Source of the DNA: an uncultured Muribaculaceae bacterium
Lineage (GTDB): Bacteria; Bacteroidota; Bacteroidia; Bacteroidales; Muribaculaceae
Assembly (NCBI GenBank): GCA_904502025.1
Contig: CAJGDJ010000005.1
Span: forward strand, 1 to 64,000
DNA length: 64,000 nucleotides
Direction of reading: 5' to 3'
The translations under genes and the position numbers were made by a program. Of this stretch, positions 17,560-26,968 are shown piece by piece; the first letter of the stretch is position 1, and every line of letters begins with the position of its first letter. The notes below the pieces were generated by a model. It made no database searches. It had not been told where the DNA came from and saw only the letters and a list, made by a program, of their open reading frames with translations.

Positions 17560-19350
17560 ATGAAAACATTTGAAGAATTAGGGGTAAGCGATGAACTGTT
17601 GCTTGCCATTAGTGAGATGGGATTTGAGATGCCTATGCCTGTGCAGGCAAAAGTAATCCCACATTTATTAAATGAAGATAATGATGTGGTGGCACTGGCT
17701 CAGACCGGTACCGGAAAAACGGCTGCATTTGGGTTGCCGGTGTTGCAACGCATCAATTCATCATTGCGAGAGCCTCAAGCTGTAATATTGTCACCCACAC
17801 GAGAATTGTGTTTACAAATAGCCGAAGATCTTGCCGACTTTTCAAAATACCTTCCCGAAGTAAATGTATTGCCTGTATATGGAGGCTCAAGCATCGAAAG
17901 CCAAATACGCTCATTGCGTAGAGGGGTGCAAGTGATTGTGGCTACTCCCGGTCGTTTGCTCGACTTGATTAAACGTGGCGTGGCACATCTCGAAAATGTT
18001 CACACCGTAATTCTCGATGAAGCCGACGAAATGCTCAACATGGGATTTCTTGATTCTATCAATGAGGTTCTTTCGCATGTTCCCGAGCAACGTAAAATGT
18101 TAATGTTCTCAGCGACAATGCCCCCCGAAATTGGCAAAATTGCAAAGAAATACATGCACGATCCGGTGGAATTTGTTGTAGGACAACGCAACGAGGGTGC
18201 TGCCAATGTGAATCACATATATTATATGGTACATGCTCGCGATAAATATCTTGCTCTCAAACGCATCGCCGATAATAATCCAAGCATATATGCCATAATA
18301 TTTTGTCGCACACGTCGCGACACTCAAGAGATTGCCGATAAACTCATTCAAGACGGATATAATGCCGACGCTCTTCATGGCGACTTGTCGCAACAACAAC
18401 GCGACTTGACTATGAAGAAATTTCGCGACAGAGTTATATCTATACTTGTTGCTACCGACGTGGCAGCTCGAGGTCTTGATGTAGATGAGCTTACCCACGT
18501 AATCAACTATGGATTGCCCGATGACACAGCCGTATATACTCATCGTTCAGGGCGTACAGGTCGAGCCGGAAGAACGGGAGTTTCAGTTTCTATTGTCCAT
18601 TCTCGTGAAAAGAGCAGAATACGTGATATCGAGAAAATTATCGGGAAGAAATTTGAACGCAAAGAAGTTCCTTCTCCCGAACATATTATCGAAAAACAAC
18701 TTTATAATCTTGCTCATCGATTAGAACAGGTGGAAGTCAACGATGAACAAATCGATAAATATTTCACCGGTGTAAGTCGAAAACTTGGCTGGCTGTCGGG
18801 AGAAGATTTATTAAAACGCATTCTTTCTCTTGAGTTTAACCGCCTGCTTGATTACTATAAAGATGCACCCACAATTGAGGTAATTGAAGATAAGAAACCC
18901 CAAAAAGACAAAAAAGAACGTGGCGAGAACAACAAGCCCCGCAATGAAAAAGAAAAAGATCGTCGCACAGCCGAAAAAGGCATGGCTCGTGTGTATATCA
19001 ATCTCGGCAAATCCGATGGCTTCTATGCCGGCAACCTCATTGAGATTATTAATAAATGGGTGCCGGGGGCTCGTGTCGAAGTGGGACGTATCGACCTTTT
19101 ATCAGGATACTCACTTTTTGATGTAAAAAAAGGAGATGCAAAACGCGTAGTGGCTTCACTCAAAGGCAGCGATTTTCTTGGCAAACGAGTATTCACTGAA
19201 ATTGCCGACCCCGAACGTGATTATGCACGAGCTTCGGCTCGTCGCAATCGCAAAGTCGCAGTAGGAGATAATAGTGATGATGTCGAAAACTTCGACAAGC
19301 CCAAACATAAAAGACGTGATGGCAAAAGATTTTCACGTCGCAAAAAATAG
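17560..19350 (+). CDS. deaD: DEAD-box RNA helicase with DbpA-like RNA-binding domain
   Basis: This ATP-dependent RNA helicase probably acts in ribosome assembly, cold adaptation or RNA decay. From the ATG at 17560 it has 596 residues; the frame extends six codons upstream but those lie over the promoter box. It shows the Q-motif region (MPMPVQAKVIP), Walker A AQTGTGKT at 47-54, PTREL, ILDEADEML, FSATMP and HRSGRTGRAG. After a highly charged linker comes a C-terminal DbpA-type RNA-binding domain (ARVYINLGKSDGFYAGNLIE), as in DeaD/CshA proteins. It is the first gene of a run reaching 22906. Confidence 0.94.
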   Translation: MKTFEELGVSDELLLAISEMGFEMPMPVQAKVIPHLLNEDNDVVALAQTGTGKTAAFGLPVLQRINSSLREPQAVILSPTRELCLQIAEDLADFSKYLPEVNVLPVYGGSSIESQIRSLRRGVQVIVATPGRLLDLIKRGVAHLENVHTVILDEADEMLNMGFLDSINEVLSHVPEQRKMLMFSATMPPEIGKIAKKYMHDPVEFVVGQRNEGAANVNHIYYMVHARDKYLALKRIADNNPSIYAIIFCRTRRDTQEIADKLIQDGYNADALHGDLSQQQRDLTMKKFRDRVISILVATDVAARGLDVDELTHVINYGLPDDTAVYTHRSGRTGRAGRTGVSVSIVHSREKSRIRDIEKIIGKKFERKEVPSPEHIIEKQLYNLAHRLEQVEVNDEQIDKYFTGVSRKLGWLSGEDLLKRILSLEFNRLLDYYKDAPTIEVIEDKKPQKDKKERGENNKPRNEKEKDRRTAEKGMARVYINLGKSDGFYAGNLIEIINKWVPGARVEVGRIDLLSGYSLFDVKKGDAKRVVASLKGSDFLGKRVFTEIADPERDYARASARRNRKVAVGDNSDDVENFDKPKHKRRDGKRFSRRKK

Positions 19351-19378
19351 TTTTATTGAAAAAGTTGTTATATAAGAT

Positions 19379-20014
19379 ATGAAACGAATATTTTGTGTAA
19401 TAATTAGTATTTGTACCTTAGCATTTGTGCTTGTTGCAAAAAATGACACCCGCCCGGTAGCGGCAAAACATCTGTTTATTGAGGCTCCCGATGAGATATT
19501 TCCTATGCTTGAAGAAAACACTCGTCTTGACATGATTGATTATTACGAAAGTGCGTATAATCGACCCTCGTTAAATGTGTTTGAAGATTCAAGCATGGTT
19601 ACATATTGCGACAGCACTTGCATTAAAATTAAAGCGTCAGAAGTATTGCAATATCAATTGTCGATGCCTGCTAAAAATCTGATTTTACTAATTTCAACTC
19701 ATTCAATCCCTATGTACGATAGTGAAATATCATTCTATGATTTTGAATGGGAAAAACTATCGACCGAAAAATATTTTTCATCGCCAAAACTTGCTGACTG
19801 GCTCACTGATGATGGCAAAAAGATGCGTGATGATGTAGAAAATGCCGTACCTTTCATCATTGCAAGTTATAATTTTGATGTTGAGAGTGGTGTATTGACA
19901 ATAACCAACCAATTGAAAGATTATTTTGATAAAAACACTTGGCAACAAGTGTCAAAATGGCTCTCTCCTCAATTAAAATATAAATGGACAGGAAAAAAGT
20001 TTAAGAAACAATAA
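19379..20014 (+). CDS. DUF3256 family exported protein
   Basis: The 211-residue protein has a signal peptide or N-terminal membrane anchor (residues 1-21) followed by a DUF3256-like sequence: HLFIEAPDEIFPMLEENTRL and DMIDYYES near its start. DUF3256 proteins are restricted to Bacteroidales and have no known function. It sits 28 bases after the helicase gene and 22 before the likely xseA start, so it is probably cotranscribed. A role cannot be given. Confidence 0.82.
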   Translation: MKRIFCVIISICTLAFVLVAKNDTRPVAAKHLFIEAPDEIFPMLEENTRLDMIDYYESAYNRPSLNVFEDSSMVTYCDSTCIKIKASEVLQYQLSMPAKNLILLISTHSIPMYDSEISFYDFEWEKLSTEKYFSSPKLADWLTDDGKKMRDDVENAVPFIIASYNFDVESGVLTITNQLKDYFDKNTWQQVSKWLSPQLKYKWTGKKFKKQ

Positions 20015-20036
20015 TTCTTTGAAAAAGCCTTTAGCG

Positions 20037-21335
20037 ATGAACGAACAAACACTCACTTTGCTACAACTCAATCAACGTATTGCCGCGTTGATGACCGTGC
20101 CCGACACACAAAACGTGTGGGTTACTGCCGAGTTGAGCGATGTATCGGTGCGTGGCGGACATTGTTATATGGAACTGCTGCAAAAACACCCCGATACCGG
20201 AGCTACACTCGCAAAGGCACGAGGTGTGATTTGGGCAAATATATATTCTCGCCTTGCGGTAGAATTTCTCAATGCTACCGGTCAACGATTTACGTCAGGG
20301 CTGAAAGTTATGGTGCGAGCATCAGCATCAATGCACCCGATTTATGGCATGTCGCTTGTGATTACTGCCGTAAATCCCGAATACACTATGGGCGATTTGC
20401 TTCGTCTCCGTCGTGAAATTCTTGAACGATTACAACGTGAGGGCATCATCGAAATGAATCGCCAACTCGATTGGTGTGAAGTGCCTTTGCGAATAGCAGT
20501 GGTATCGGCTCGTGGGGCTGCCGGATATGGCGATTTTATTAACCAATTATATTCCAACTCCTCACATCTTAACTTCAAAACACAACTTTTTGAAGCTGTG
20601 ATGCAGGGCGACCGCACTCCATCAACAATTATTTCCGCTCTTAACCAAATTGCAATGCAACAAGATGAATGGGACGGTGTGGTTATAATTCGTGGAGGTG
20701 GAGCGACGAGCGACCTTGTGGCATTCGAAAACTATGAGTTAGCTGCAAATATAGCACAATTTCCCTTGCCTGTTATTGTGGGAATTGGACATGAACGCGA
20801 CATTACGGTACTCGACTACGTGGCTAATATGCGTGTAAAAACCCCAACCGCCGCTGCCGAATGGTTGATAAATCGTGGTGACATAGCATTGGAACATCTT
20901 CGTTCAATGGGTGCTTCGATATTGCAATTAGTGAGCGATCGCATTGCTGGAAACAAAGAACAGCTCTCTCGCTATGAAGTCTTATTACCTACTGCCCCTA
21001 TAACAGCAGTAGAAAGAGAATCGGCACGATTACGAAGCGACATGTTGTCGTTGGCTCAAATTGGAGCCCGTCGCATTACGCCTGAACTCGCACGGCTTGA
21101 TCATATTGCCGGCTCAATTGCATCGGCAACCGGTGTGGTGCTTCACCGTCGAAACGACCAACTTAATTCTATGCAAGCTATGCTCAATGCACTCTCGCCT
21201 GAGGCAACTTTGCGTCGTGGATATTCAATTACTCGCGTGAATGGGAAAGCAGTAACCGATGCGTCGCATGTGCCAACGGGTACTAAAATCGAAACAACCC
21301 TTGCCAATGGCACTATAACATCAGTAAAACAATAA
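20037..21335 (+). CDS. xseA: Exodeoxyribonuclease VII large subunit
   Basis: With XseB this forms exonuclease VII, which degrades single-stranded DNA. The OB-fold N-terminus (VWVTAELSDVSVRGGHCYMEL) and nuclease core (RIAVVSARGAAGYGDFINQL, VVIIRGGGATSDLVAFENYELA, PLPVIVGIGHERDITVLDY, TPTAAAEW) are clear. The C-terminal region is helical and ends with the GYSITRVNGKAV motif. I chose the ATG at 20037 (432 residues); a TTG six codons upstream at 20019 is less likely. xseB follows after 14 bases. Confidence 0.96.
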   Translation: MNEQTLTLLQLNQRIAALMTVPDTQNVWVTAELSDVSVRGGHCYMELLQKHPDTGATLAKARGVIWANIYSRLAVEFLNATGQRFTSGLKVMVRASASMHPIYGMSLVITAVNPEYTMGDLLRLRREILERLQREGIIEMNRQLDWCEVPLRIAVVSARGAAGYGDFINQLYSNSSHLNFKTQLFEAVMQGDRTPSTIISALNQIAMQQDEWDGVVIIRGGGATSDLVAFENYELAANIAQFPLPVIVGIGHERDITVLDYVANMRVKTPTAAAEWLINRGDIALEHLRSMGASILQLVSDRIAGNKEQLSRYEVLLPTAPITAVERESARLRSDMLSLAQIGARRITPELARLDHIAGSIASATGVVLHRRNDQLNSMQAMLNALSPEATLRRGYSITRVNGKAVTDASHVPTGTKIETTLANGTITSVKQ

Positions 21336-21349
21336 AAACTACATTATAT

Positions 21350-21571
21350 ATGGCAAACGAACTACAATTTAAGTCCGTAAAGGAAATGACCTATACCGAG
21401 GCTGTAAGTGAATTAGAATCAATATTGCAAATGATGCAAGGCGATAAATGTGACATCGATCGATTAACCGACTTTACTCGTCGTGCAACTGAGTTGCTCT
21501 CCGAGTGCCGTTCACGACTCACCACTACCGACGAACAACTACGCTCAATTCTCGCTCAATTAGAAAAATAA
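21350..21571 (+). CDS. xseB: Exodeoxyribonuclease VII small subunit
   Basis: This 73-residue, mostly helical protein has the family pattern TYTEAVSELESILQMMQ and ends in a coiled-coil-like stretch (ELLSECRSRLTTTDEQLRSI). It binds the C-terminal helices of XseA. Its position after xseA confirms the call. Confidence 0.95.
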   Translation: MANELQFKSVKEMTYTEAVSELESILQMMQGDKCDIDRLTDFTRRATELLSECRSRLTTTDEQLRSILAQLEK

Positions 21572-21577
21572 ATCAAT

Positions 21578-22906
21578 ATGATAAATCGTAACTTTATCTT
21601 CGCCATAATGTTGTCATGCTGCATTATTTCAAATGCCACTGATTTTATTGGGCATTGGAAAGGAAAAGTTGCAAATCTTCCTATCGTATTTCACATTACT
21701 AACGATAGTGTGTGGAGTGCAACACTTGACTCACCTATGCAGGGGGCAATGGATATTAAGTGTGGCAAAGTTGTGGTAATAGGCGATAGCATCACAATCA
21801 ATATGCCTGCACTGCATGCTGATTTCAAAGGGGTAATAGCACAAGATAACAAGGCAATCATTGGCACATTTACGCAAGGAATGTCATTGCCGTTGACCCT
21901 TACTCGCACCACAGCCGAAGCGACAAAGTATAATCGTCCGCAAGAACCACAACCTCCATTTGTATATAATTCGCAAGATGTAACATTCCAAAACGGAGAT
22001 ATTACCCTCGCCGGAACTTTGACAACCCCATTTTGGGGCAAAAGCCATAAAGCCGTTGTGCTTGTGAGTGGCAGTGGATCACAAAATCGTGATGAGGAAT
22101 TATTTGGACACAAGCCATTTGCCGTCATCGCCGACTATCTCACACGTCATGGCATTGCAGTTTTACGATATGATGATCGTGGTGTAGGAGGCTCATCGAA
22201 AGGGAACAAAGATGACACAACACTCGACCTCGCTACCGATGCAATGGCTGCCGTTGAATACCTTAAATCTCGAAACGATATTGATACAACTCATATTGGC
22301 ATTATAGGACATAGCGAAGGGGGATTAATAGCTGTGATTAACGCTGCACAACATTCCTATGATGTTAATTTTATTGTAACTCTTGCCGGTCCTTATGTGA
22401 GTGGCAAAGATATATTGGTGCGTCAAAATCAGCTTATAGCCAAAACGATGGGACAGACATTAAATGATGAGCAGTTGGTGCAGATTGAAACTATTTTTGA
22501 GACAATTTATAATTCAACCGACACCGACCAACTTGCTGTTCGCTTGACCGAAATATTAAAAAGTGATAGCACCAACAAACAACAAGATATTGAAACAACC
22601 GTGAGAGTGATGACATCTCCTTGGTATGTGGCGTTTGTGAAACTCGACCCCACTCAATATCTCTCACAAGTGAAATGCCCGGTATTTGCTATCAACGGCA
22701 CATGGGACTATCAAGTTGATGCTATACAAAACCTTGAAATGGCACAAAAAATGATACCACATGCCACGATAAAGCGATATGAGGGATTAAATCACATGTT
22801 CCAACCTTCTTCATCACGCCAAGCGAGCATGAACTACGGAGCAATCGAAACCACAATTTCCGAACATGTTCTACACGACATTGCAGAGTGGATAAATAAG
22901 TTATAA
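21578..22906 (+). CDS. Exported alpha/beta hydrolase
   Basis: The 442-residue protein has a signal peptide (about 1-20), a lipocalin-like N-terminal domain of about 110 residues beginning DFIGHWKGKV, and an alpha/beta-hydrolase domain. The nucleophile is the Ser of GHSEGG, the oxyanion segment is GSGSQNRDE, and likely triad partners are the Asp in GTWDYQVD and the His in GLNHMFQ. Relatives include EstD-type carboxylesterases and enzymes annotated as dienelactone hydrolases. It probably acts on small esters or acylated sugars in the periplasm; the substrate is unknown. It is the last gene of the operon, six bases after xseB, with a strong terminator after it. Confidence 0.88.
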   Translation: MINRNFIFAIMLSCCIISNATDFIGHWKGKVANLPIVFHITNDSVWSATLDSPMQGAMDIKCGKVVVIGDSITINMPALHADFKGVIAQDNKAIIGTFTQGMSLPLTLTRTTAEATKYNRPQEPQPPFVYNSQDVTFQNGDITLAGTLTTPFWGKSHKAVVLVSGSGSQNRDEELFGHKPFAVIADYLTRHGIAVLRYDDRGVGGSSKGNKDDTTLDLATDAMAAVEYLKSRNDIDTTHIGIIGHSEGGLIAVINAAQHSYDVNFIVTLAGPYVSGKDILVRQNQLIAKTMGQTLNDEQLVQIETIFETIYNSTDTDQLAVRLTEILKSDSTNKQQDIETTVRVMTSPWYVAFVKLDPTQYLSQVKCPVFAINGTWDYQVDAIQNLEMAQKMIPHATIKRYEGLNHMFQPSSSRQASMNYGAIETTISEHVLHDIAEWINKL

Positions 22907-22919
22907 CGATAAGTCATAT

Positions 22920-22960
22920 AAAATGATTAAGGCAACATCAAATGTTGCCTTAATCATTTT
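22920..22960. terminator. Bidirectional terminator between convergent genes
   Basis: A perfect 19-bp stem (AAAATGATTAAGGCAACAT at 22920-22938 with 22942-22960) with a three-base loop lies between the plus-strand hydrolase and the minus-strand acyl-CoA synthetase. It has A- and T-runs at its ends, so it can serve both. Confidence 0.93.
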
Positions 22961-22987
22961 ATCGAATTAGATAAATATTTTATTGTG

Positions 22988-24889
22988 TCAAGCTAACGCA
23001 TCTATATTTTGTTGATTGAGAAGTTGTTTTCCCTCAGGGGTGTACATATAGTCAATGCGATCGGCGTAGGCTTTTTCAATTTTTCCACGCACCATTTTCA
23101 TTGTACTGTTAATCATTTGATTTTGCTCAGTAAATGGTTCAGCCAATACTGCGATAGCTGCCGGCAACCAACGATCGGGGAACATCGTTTCGTGTTCGCC
23201 ACCTTTCTTAAACATAGCCACATCGGCATCAATCAATTTCAATGCTTCAATGCGACCTTCTTCGGTATCGAGCGACAATCCTTTTTCGTTCAATGCTCGT
23301 TTCAAATAATCTTTATTCGGAACAACTACTGCCGTAGTGTATTGTGATTGATTATTATATAGCATTACTTGGTCAATACTTGGTGCTAATTGCACTAATG
23401 CTTCTTCAATTCCTTCGGGACTGTATTTTTCGCCGTCGCTTGAAATAAGAAGGCTTTTGAAACGACCTTTAACATACAACAAGCCCTCTTTGGTCATGTA
23501 GCCCAAATCGCCGGTATAAAGGTAACCATCTCTGATTGTTTCGGCAGTAGATTCGGGATTTTTCCAATATCCTGCCATTACATTCTCACCTTTCACTACG
23601 ATTTCGCCCATTTCACCAAGAGGTAATTCGTTGCCCTTGTCGTCGCAAATCTTGAGGTCGATAGGGGTTACCAGTTTACCACTTGAACCGAAACGATATT
23701 TTTCGGGACCATTAGACGAAAGCACCGGAGTAGCTTCTGAAAGCCCATATCCCTGATACATAGGCATTCCCACACCAACATAGAATTTTTGCAAATCTTT
23801 ATCAAGCAATGCACCTCCACCTATAAAGAAACGCAATTCGCCTCCGAAATTTTCACGCACTTTTGAAAAAAGAATTTTATCAAAAAGAGCAACAAGAGGT
23901 TTGAGTAATAAACGGAATCCTTTGAAGTCGAGATTACTATCGCCATAATAGGTTTGTTTTACTTTCAGCCCGAAATTGAAAAGTTTTTCGGTTGTTTTAC
24001 CTTTTGCACGAATAGCTTGTTCGATATTCTTCTTGAATGTTTTAGCCAGTGCAGGCACACTCAAAATGAAGTGAGGCTTTACCTCTTTGATATTTAGAGG
24101 AATATTTTTGAGAGTTTCCAATGGAGTACGTCCCACTTGTACGGTTGCAGCAGTTGCTCCTTGAGCCATCATTATGTAAAACCCTACAACGTGAGCAAAA
24201 CAGTGGTCAAGAGGGAGAATGATTAGCGTACGCCATGTTTCATCGATGTCAACAAGAGTGAGCGATTGCTCCACGTTGGCTGTATAGTTGCGGTGGGTTA
24301 ACACAACCCCTTTGGGATCGGCAGTTGTTCCACTGGTATATGTAATAGTGGCATAGTCATCATTTTGGATTGATTGTGCCACACTGAGAAATTCCTCCAT
24401 TGAGTGTGACGCAAGAAACTCATCGCCCATTTTAAGAATTTCTTCAAGGGCGATTTCTTTCTCCTCAAAACTATCTTGTTTATCAAAAACGATGATATGT
24501 TTTACATCGGGAATTTCATCTTTGATTGCACGAACTTTCTTTAATTGAGTTCCTGAAACCATGATATATTTCACATCGCCATGAATGAGACGGAACATCA
24601 AGTCGTTACGTTCTTCAAGTTTTATTGAAAGGGGTACGTTTACAGCACCTGCATAAAACATTGCAAGCTCGCCCACAACCCACATGTTGCGACCTTCGCT
24701 CAAGAGAGCCATGTTTTCGCCTTTTTTAACTCCGAGAGCTTGAAGCCCGGCTCCAAGGCGATATACTTGTTCTTTAACTTGCGAATAGGTGGTTTTAGTC
24801 CATTCTTTGCCTACTTTTTCTAATAAGAATGTGTTATTAGGATAACGTTTTACCGACGCTTCAAATAGGTCAACAATAGTTTTTTTCAT
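22988..24889 (-). CDS. Long-chain acyl-CoA synthetase (AMP-forming)
   Basis: This 633-residue ANL-superfamily enzyme is expected to activate fatty acids with ATP and CoA. Visible blocks are the P-loop-like YTSGTTADPKGVVLTH, GYGLSEATPV, the YTGDLGYM aspartate and GRFKSLLISSDGEKYSPEGIEEAL, whose lysine region contacts the adenylate. Length and pattern match the long-chain (FadD/FACL15-like) group used in membrane lipid remodelling or exogenous fatty acid use. It is a single gene, with divergent spacing on its 5' side. The exact acyl specificity is not visible. Confidence 0.92.
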   Translation of the reverse strand: MKKTIVDLFEASVKRYPNNTFLLEKVGKEWTKTTYSQVKEQVYRLGAGLQALGVKKGENMALLSEGRNMWVVGELAMFYAGAVNVPLSIKLEERNDLMFRLIHGDVKYIMVSGTQLKKVRAIKDEIPDVKHIIVFDKQDSFEEKEIALEEILKMGDEFLASHSMEEFLSVAQSIQNDDYATITYTSGTTADPKGVVLTHRNYTANVEQSLTLVDIDETWRTLIILPLDHCFAHVVGFYIMMAQGATAATVQVGRTPLETLKNIPLNIKEVKPHFILSVPALAKTFKKNIEQAIRAKGKTTEKLFNFGLKVKQTYYGDSNLDFKGFRLLLKPLVALFDKILFSKVRENFGGELRFFIGGGALLDKDLQKFYVGVGMPMYQGYGLSEATPVLSSNGPEKYRFGSSGKLVTPIDLKICDDKGNELPLGEMGEIVVKGENVMAGYWKNPESTAETIRDGYLYTGDLGYMTKEGLLYVKGRFKSLLISSDGEKYSPEGIEEALVQLAPSIDQVMLYNNQSQYTTAVVVPNKDYLKRALNEKGLSLDTEEGRIEALKLIDADVAMFKKGGEHETMFPDRWLPAAIAVLAEPFTEQNQMINSTMKMVRGKIEKAYADRIDYMYTPEGKQLLNQQNIDALA

Positions 24890-25091
24890 AACGTTATTTG
24901 ATTAGTTATCTTAGATTCTGGGCGTAAAGGTAGTAAAAAAATGCCAAAAAGTTATAAAAAATGGTTTTTTTCTCGTATCTCGGATTAATGTTTAAGCCTT
25001 GCACGCCAATCTCCACCTAAAAACATGCGTTTGACTTATAGCTAACATGTTACCTTATCAAAATTCCCATTGCCCACTTCACATTCTGCAT
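24890..25091. other. Gene-free spacer between acyl-CoA synthetase and sensor kinase
   Basis: The 200-base AT-rich gap holds the acyl-CoA synthetase promoter region. A weak TACCTTTA box can be read on the minus strand at 24925-24932. I see no terminator hairpin for the sensor kinase gene that ends at 25092, and no RNA gene. Confidence 0.5.
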
Positions 25092-26282
25092 TTATCCCTC
25101 ACTGAGTGGCACTTCGATGCGGAAAGTTGTGCCTACTCCGGGTTCAGAGGCAAGTACATAGATTTTGCCTGAGTGGTATTGTTCTATGATACGTTTGGCA
25201 AGTGTCAATCCAAGTCCCCAGCCACGTTTCTTTGTGGTATAGCCGGGATTAAATATTGTTTTGAAATTCTTTCGTGAAAGCCCTTTCCCTGTATCAACCA
25301 CTTCAATATAACCTACTCCTTTGTCGGTTCCGGTGGTTATGGTTATCGAGCCAGAGCCTTCCATGGCGTCAACTGCATTTTTTATGAGGTTCTCCATTAC
25401 CCACTCAAATAGCGGAGCAGATGCCATTACCGGGATAAATCCGGCACAGGTGTTTATTGTCAAAGCAATGCGTGAAGATATACGCGATGCCATATACGAC
25501 GATGCATGTATAACTACATCGTTGAGATTTTCGGCATCCATTTGTGGTTTTGAGCCTATTTTTGAAAAACGCGATGCTATGGTGCTTAGTCGTTGCACAT
25601 CCTTGTTCATCTCGGCTACCGTATCAGCGTCAACGCCAAGACTTTCCATTAACTCCATCCATGCCATAAGCGACGAAATTGGTGTGCCAAGTTGATGAGC
25701 TGTTTCTTTTGATAACCCCACCCACACCTTGTTTTGCTCGGCTGTTTTGGTTGATGTTACAGCAAAATACACCACAGCGATAAAAGCAAGCATCACAAGT
25801 AGCTGTATGTAAGGATAGTAGCTCAATTGCTTCAACAGAGTGGAATCTTCATAATATAGATATTGATTACTACCCTCGCCTATTTCAATATGAATCACGT
25901 TTGATGAATTGCGAAGGTCTTCGAGTTTGTCGTTTAGATATGTTGCATTTGCTTCCGACAGATACATCGGATTTAATGGATCAATTGGTTCAGGCAACGA
26001 GAAGTTACTATGCGACAAGATATTTCCGGCATCATCGGTCAATAACACTGGGATTGTGTGATTACGATTGATTATACTGAATAGAAAATCTACATCGGTG
26101 CCCGACTGCTGGGTAATCATCTCCTTTGTTGCATCAGCCCATATTTCCATTCGTTCTCGCTCCTGTTGAGAGAGGTCCTTAACTAAATTATTAAAGAAAT
26201 ACAAGAATATTGCCACAACAACCACTGCAACCACAAGAAATGCGATTTTACCATATCGGCGTATGTCGTAAATATTAGCCAT
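25092..26282 (-). CDS. Orphan membrane sensor histidine kinase (PorY-like candidate)
   Basis: The kinase has 396 residues from the ATG at 26282 (MANIYDIRRY); the frame extends two codons to a TTG that is unlikely to be used. Two transmembrane segments (about 11-29 and 156-175) flank a periplasmic sensor region. The phosphoacceptor is His196 in SKETAHQLGTPISSL. The ATP-binding domain has N box NLIKNAVDAM, G1 DTGKGL and G2 GWGLGLTLAKRI. There is no response regulator next to it. Size, topology and the HQLGTPISS box resemble the Bacteroidetes kinases that include PorY, the partner of PorX. As porX is in this window, it is a candidate partner, but that is inference. Confidence 0.9.
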   Translation of the reverse strand: MANIYDIRRYGKIAFLVVAVVVVAIFLYFFNNLVKDLSQQERERMEIWADATKEMITQQSGTDVDFLFSIINRNHTIPVLLTDDAGNILSHSNFSLPEPIDPLNPMYLSEANATYLNDKLEDLRNSSNVIHIEIGEGSNQYLYYEDSTLLKQLSYYPYIQLLVMLAFIAVVYFAVTSTKTAEQNKVWVGLSKETAHQLGTPISSLMAWMELMESLGVDADTVAEMNKDVQRLSTIASRFSKIGSKPQMDAENLNDVVIHASSYMASRISSRIALTINTCAGFIPVMASAPLFEWVMENLIKNAVDAMEGSGSITITTGTDKGVGYIEVVDTGKGLSRKNFKTIFNPGYTTKKRGWGLGLTLAKRIIEQYHSGKIYVLASEPGVGTTFRIEVPLSEG

Positions 26283-26350
26283 TAACAATAAAACGAACTA
26301 TATTGTTGATTATTATAAATGCAAATTTAGGCAAAAGAACCTAAAATTAC

Positions 26351-26358
26351 TAACTTTG
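26351..26358 (+). promoter_or_regulatory. -7 box of the pnuC-thiamine pyrophosphokinase pair
   Basis: TAACTTTG matches TAnnTTTG and would give a leader of about 25-31 bases. The short upstream gap (101 bases to the kinase gene) has no thi-box or other riboswitch. Confidence 0.55.
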
Positions 26359-26389
26359 TCAATTATTATTTCTCCACACCTATATCTGT

Positions 26390-26968
26390 ATGGAATATTT
26401 AGAAATTATAGGCACAATAGTAGGGCTGATATATTTGTGGCTTGAATATAACGCAAGCATACACTTGTGGATAGCGAGTGTTGCGATGCCTATTGTCTAT
26501 ACTTTCATCTTTTTTGATGCCGGATTGTATGCCGACATGGGAATACAAATATACTACGTTTTAGCGTCGATTTACGGCTTTGTTTGCTGGAAATGGGCAA
26601 TTGGCAGCAAAGACAAGGAAAACTCGGCAAAAAAACTGAAAATAGACCACACTCCACGTCATCTAATAACTCCTCTGAGCTTAGTTTCTGTTGCTCTCAC
26701 ATTTGCCATAGCATATATTCTTATTGCTTTTACCGATAGCAATGTGCCTTGGTGGGATAGCATAACCACCTCGCTTAGCTTTGTGGCGATGTGGCTGATG
26801 GCTCGCAAATATATCGAGCAATGGTGGGTGTGGATTGTTGTCGATGTAATAAGCTCCGGACTTTATATCTATAAAGAACTATATTTCACTGCCGGCTTAT
26901 ATACTCTTTATGCCTTAATCGCTTATTTTGGTTATAAAAAATGGAAAGAACTAATGCTGACACAATGA
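26390..26968 (+). CDS. pnuC: PnuC-family vitamin transporter, probably thiamine (PnuT)
   Basis: This 192-residue integral membrane protein has about seven hydrophobic segments and is rich in Trp, with the PnuC signature region (WKWAIGSK; WWDSITTSLSFVAMWLMARK; WWVWIVVDVISSGLYIYK). PnuC transporters move nicotinamide riboside or, in subgroups, riboflavin or thiamine by facilitated diffusion, with trapping by a kinase. Here the next gene is thiamine pyrophosphokinase, whose start overlaps the stop in ATGA. That context points to thiamine uptake (PnuT), as proposed for Bacteroides pnuT-tnr3 pairs. A nicotinamide riboside role is the alternative. Confidence 0.9.
   Translation: MEYLEIIGTIVGLIYLWLEYNASIHLWIASVAMPIVYTFIFFDAGLYADMGIQIYYVLASIYGFVCWKWAIGSKDKENSAKKLKIDHTPRHLITPLSLVSVALTFAIAYILIAFTDSNVPWWDSITTSLSFVAMWLMARKYIEQWWVWIVVDVISSGLYIYKELYFTAGLYTLYALIAYFGYKKWKELMLTQ

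Noticed and set aside
26289..26389. Possible TPP riboswitch before the thiamine-type pair
   Set aside because: The gap lacks the CTGAGA-type core and is too short once the -7 box is placed.
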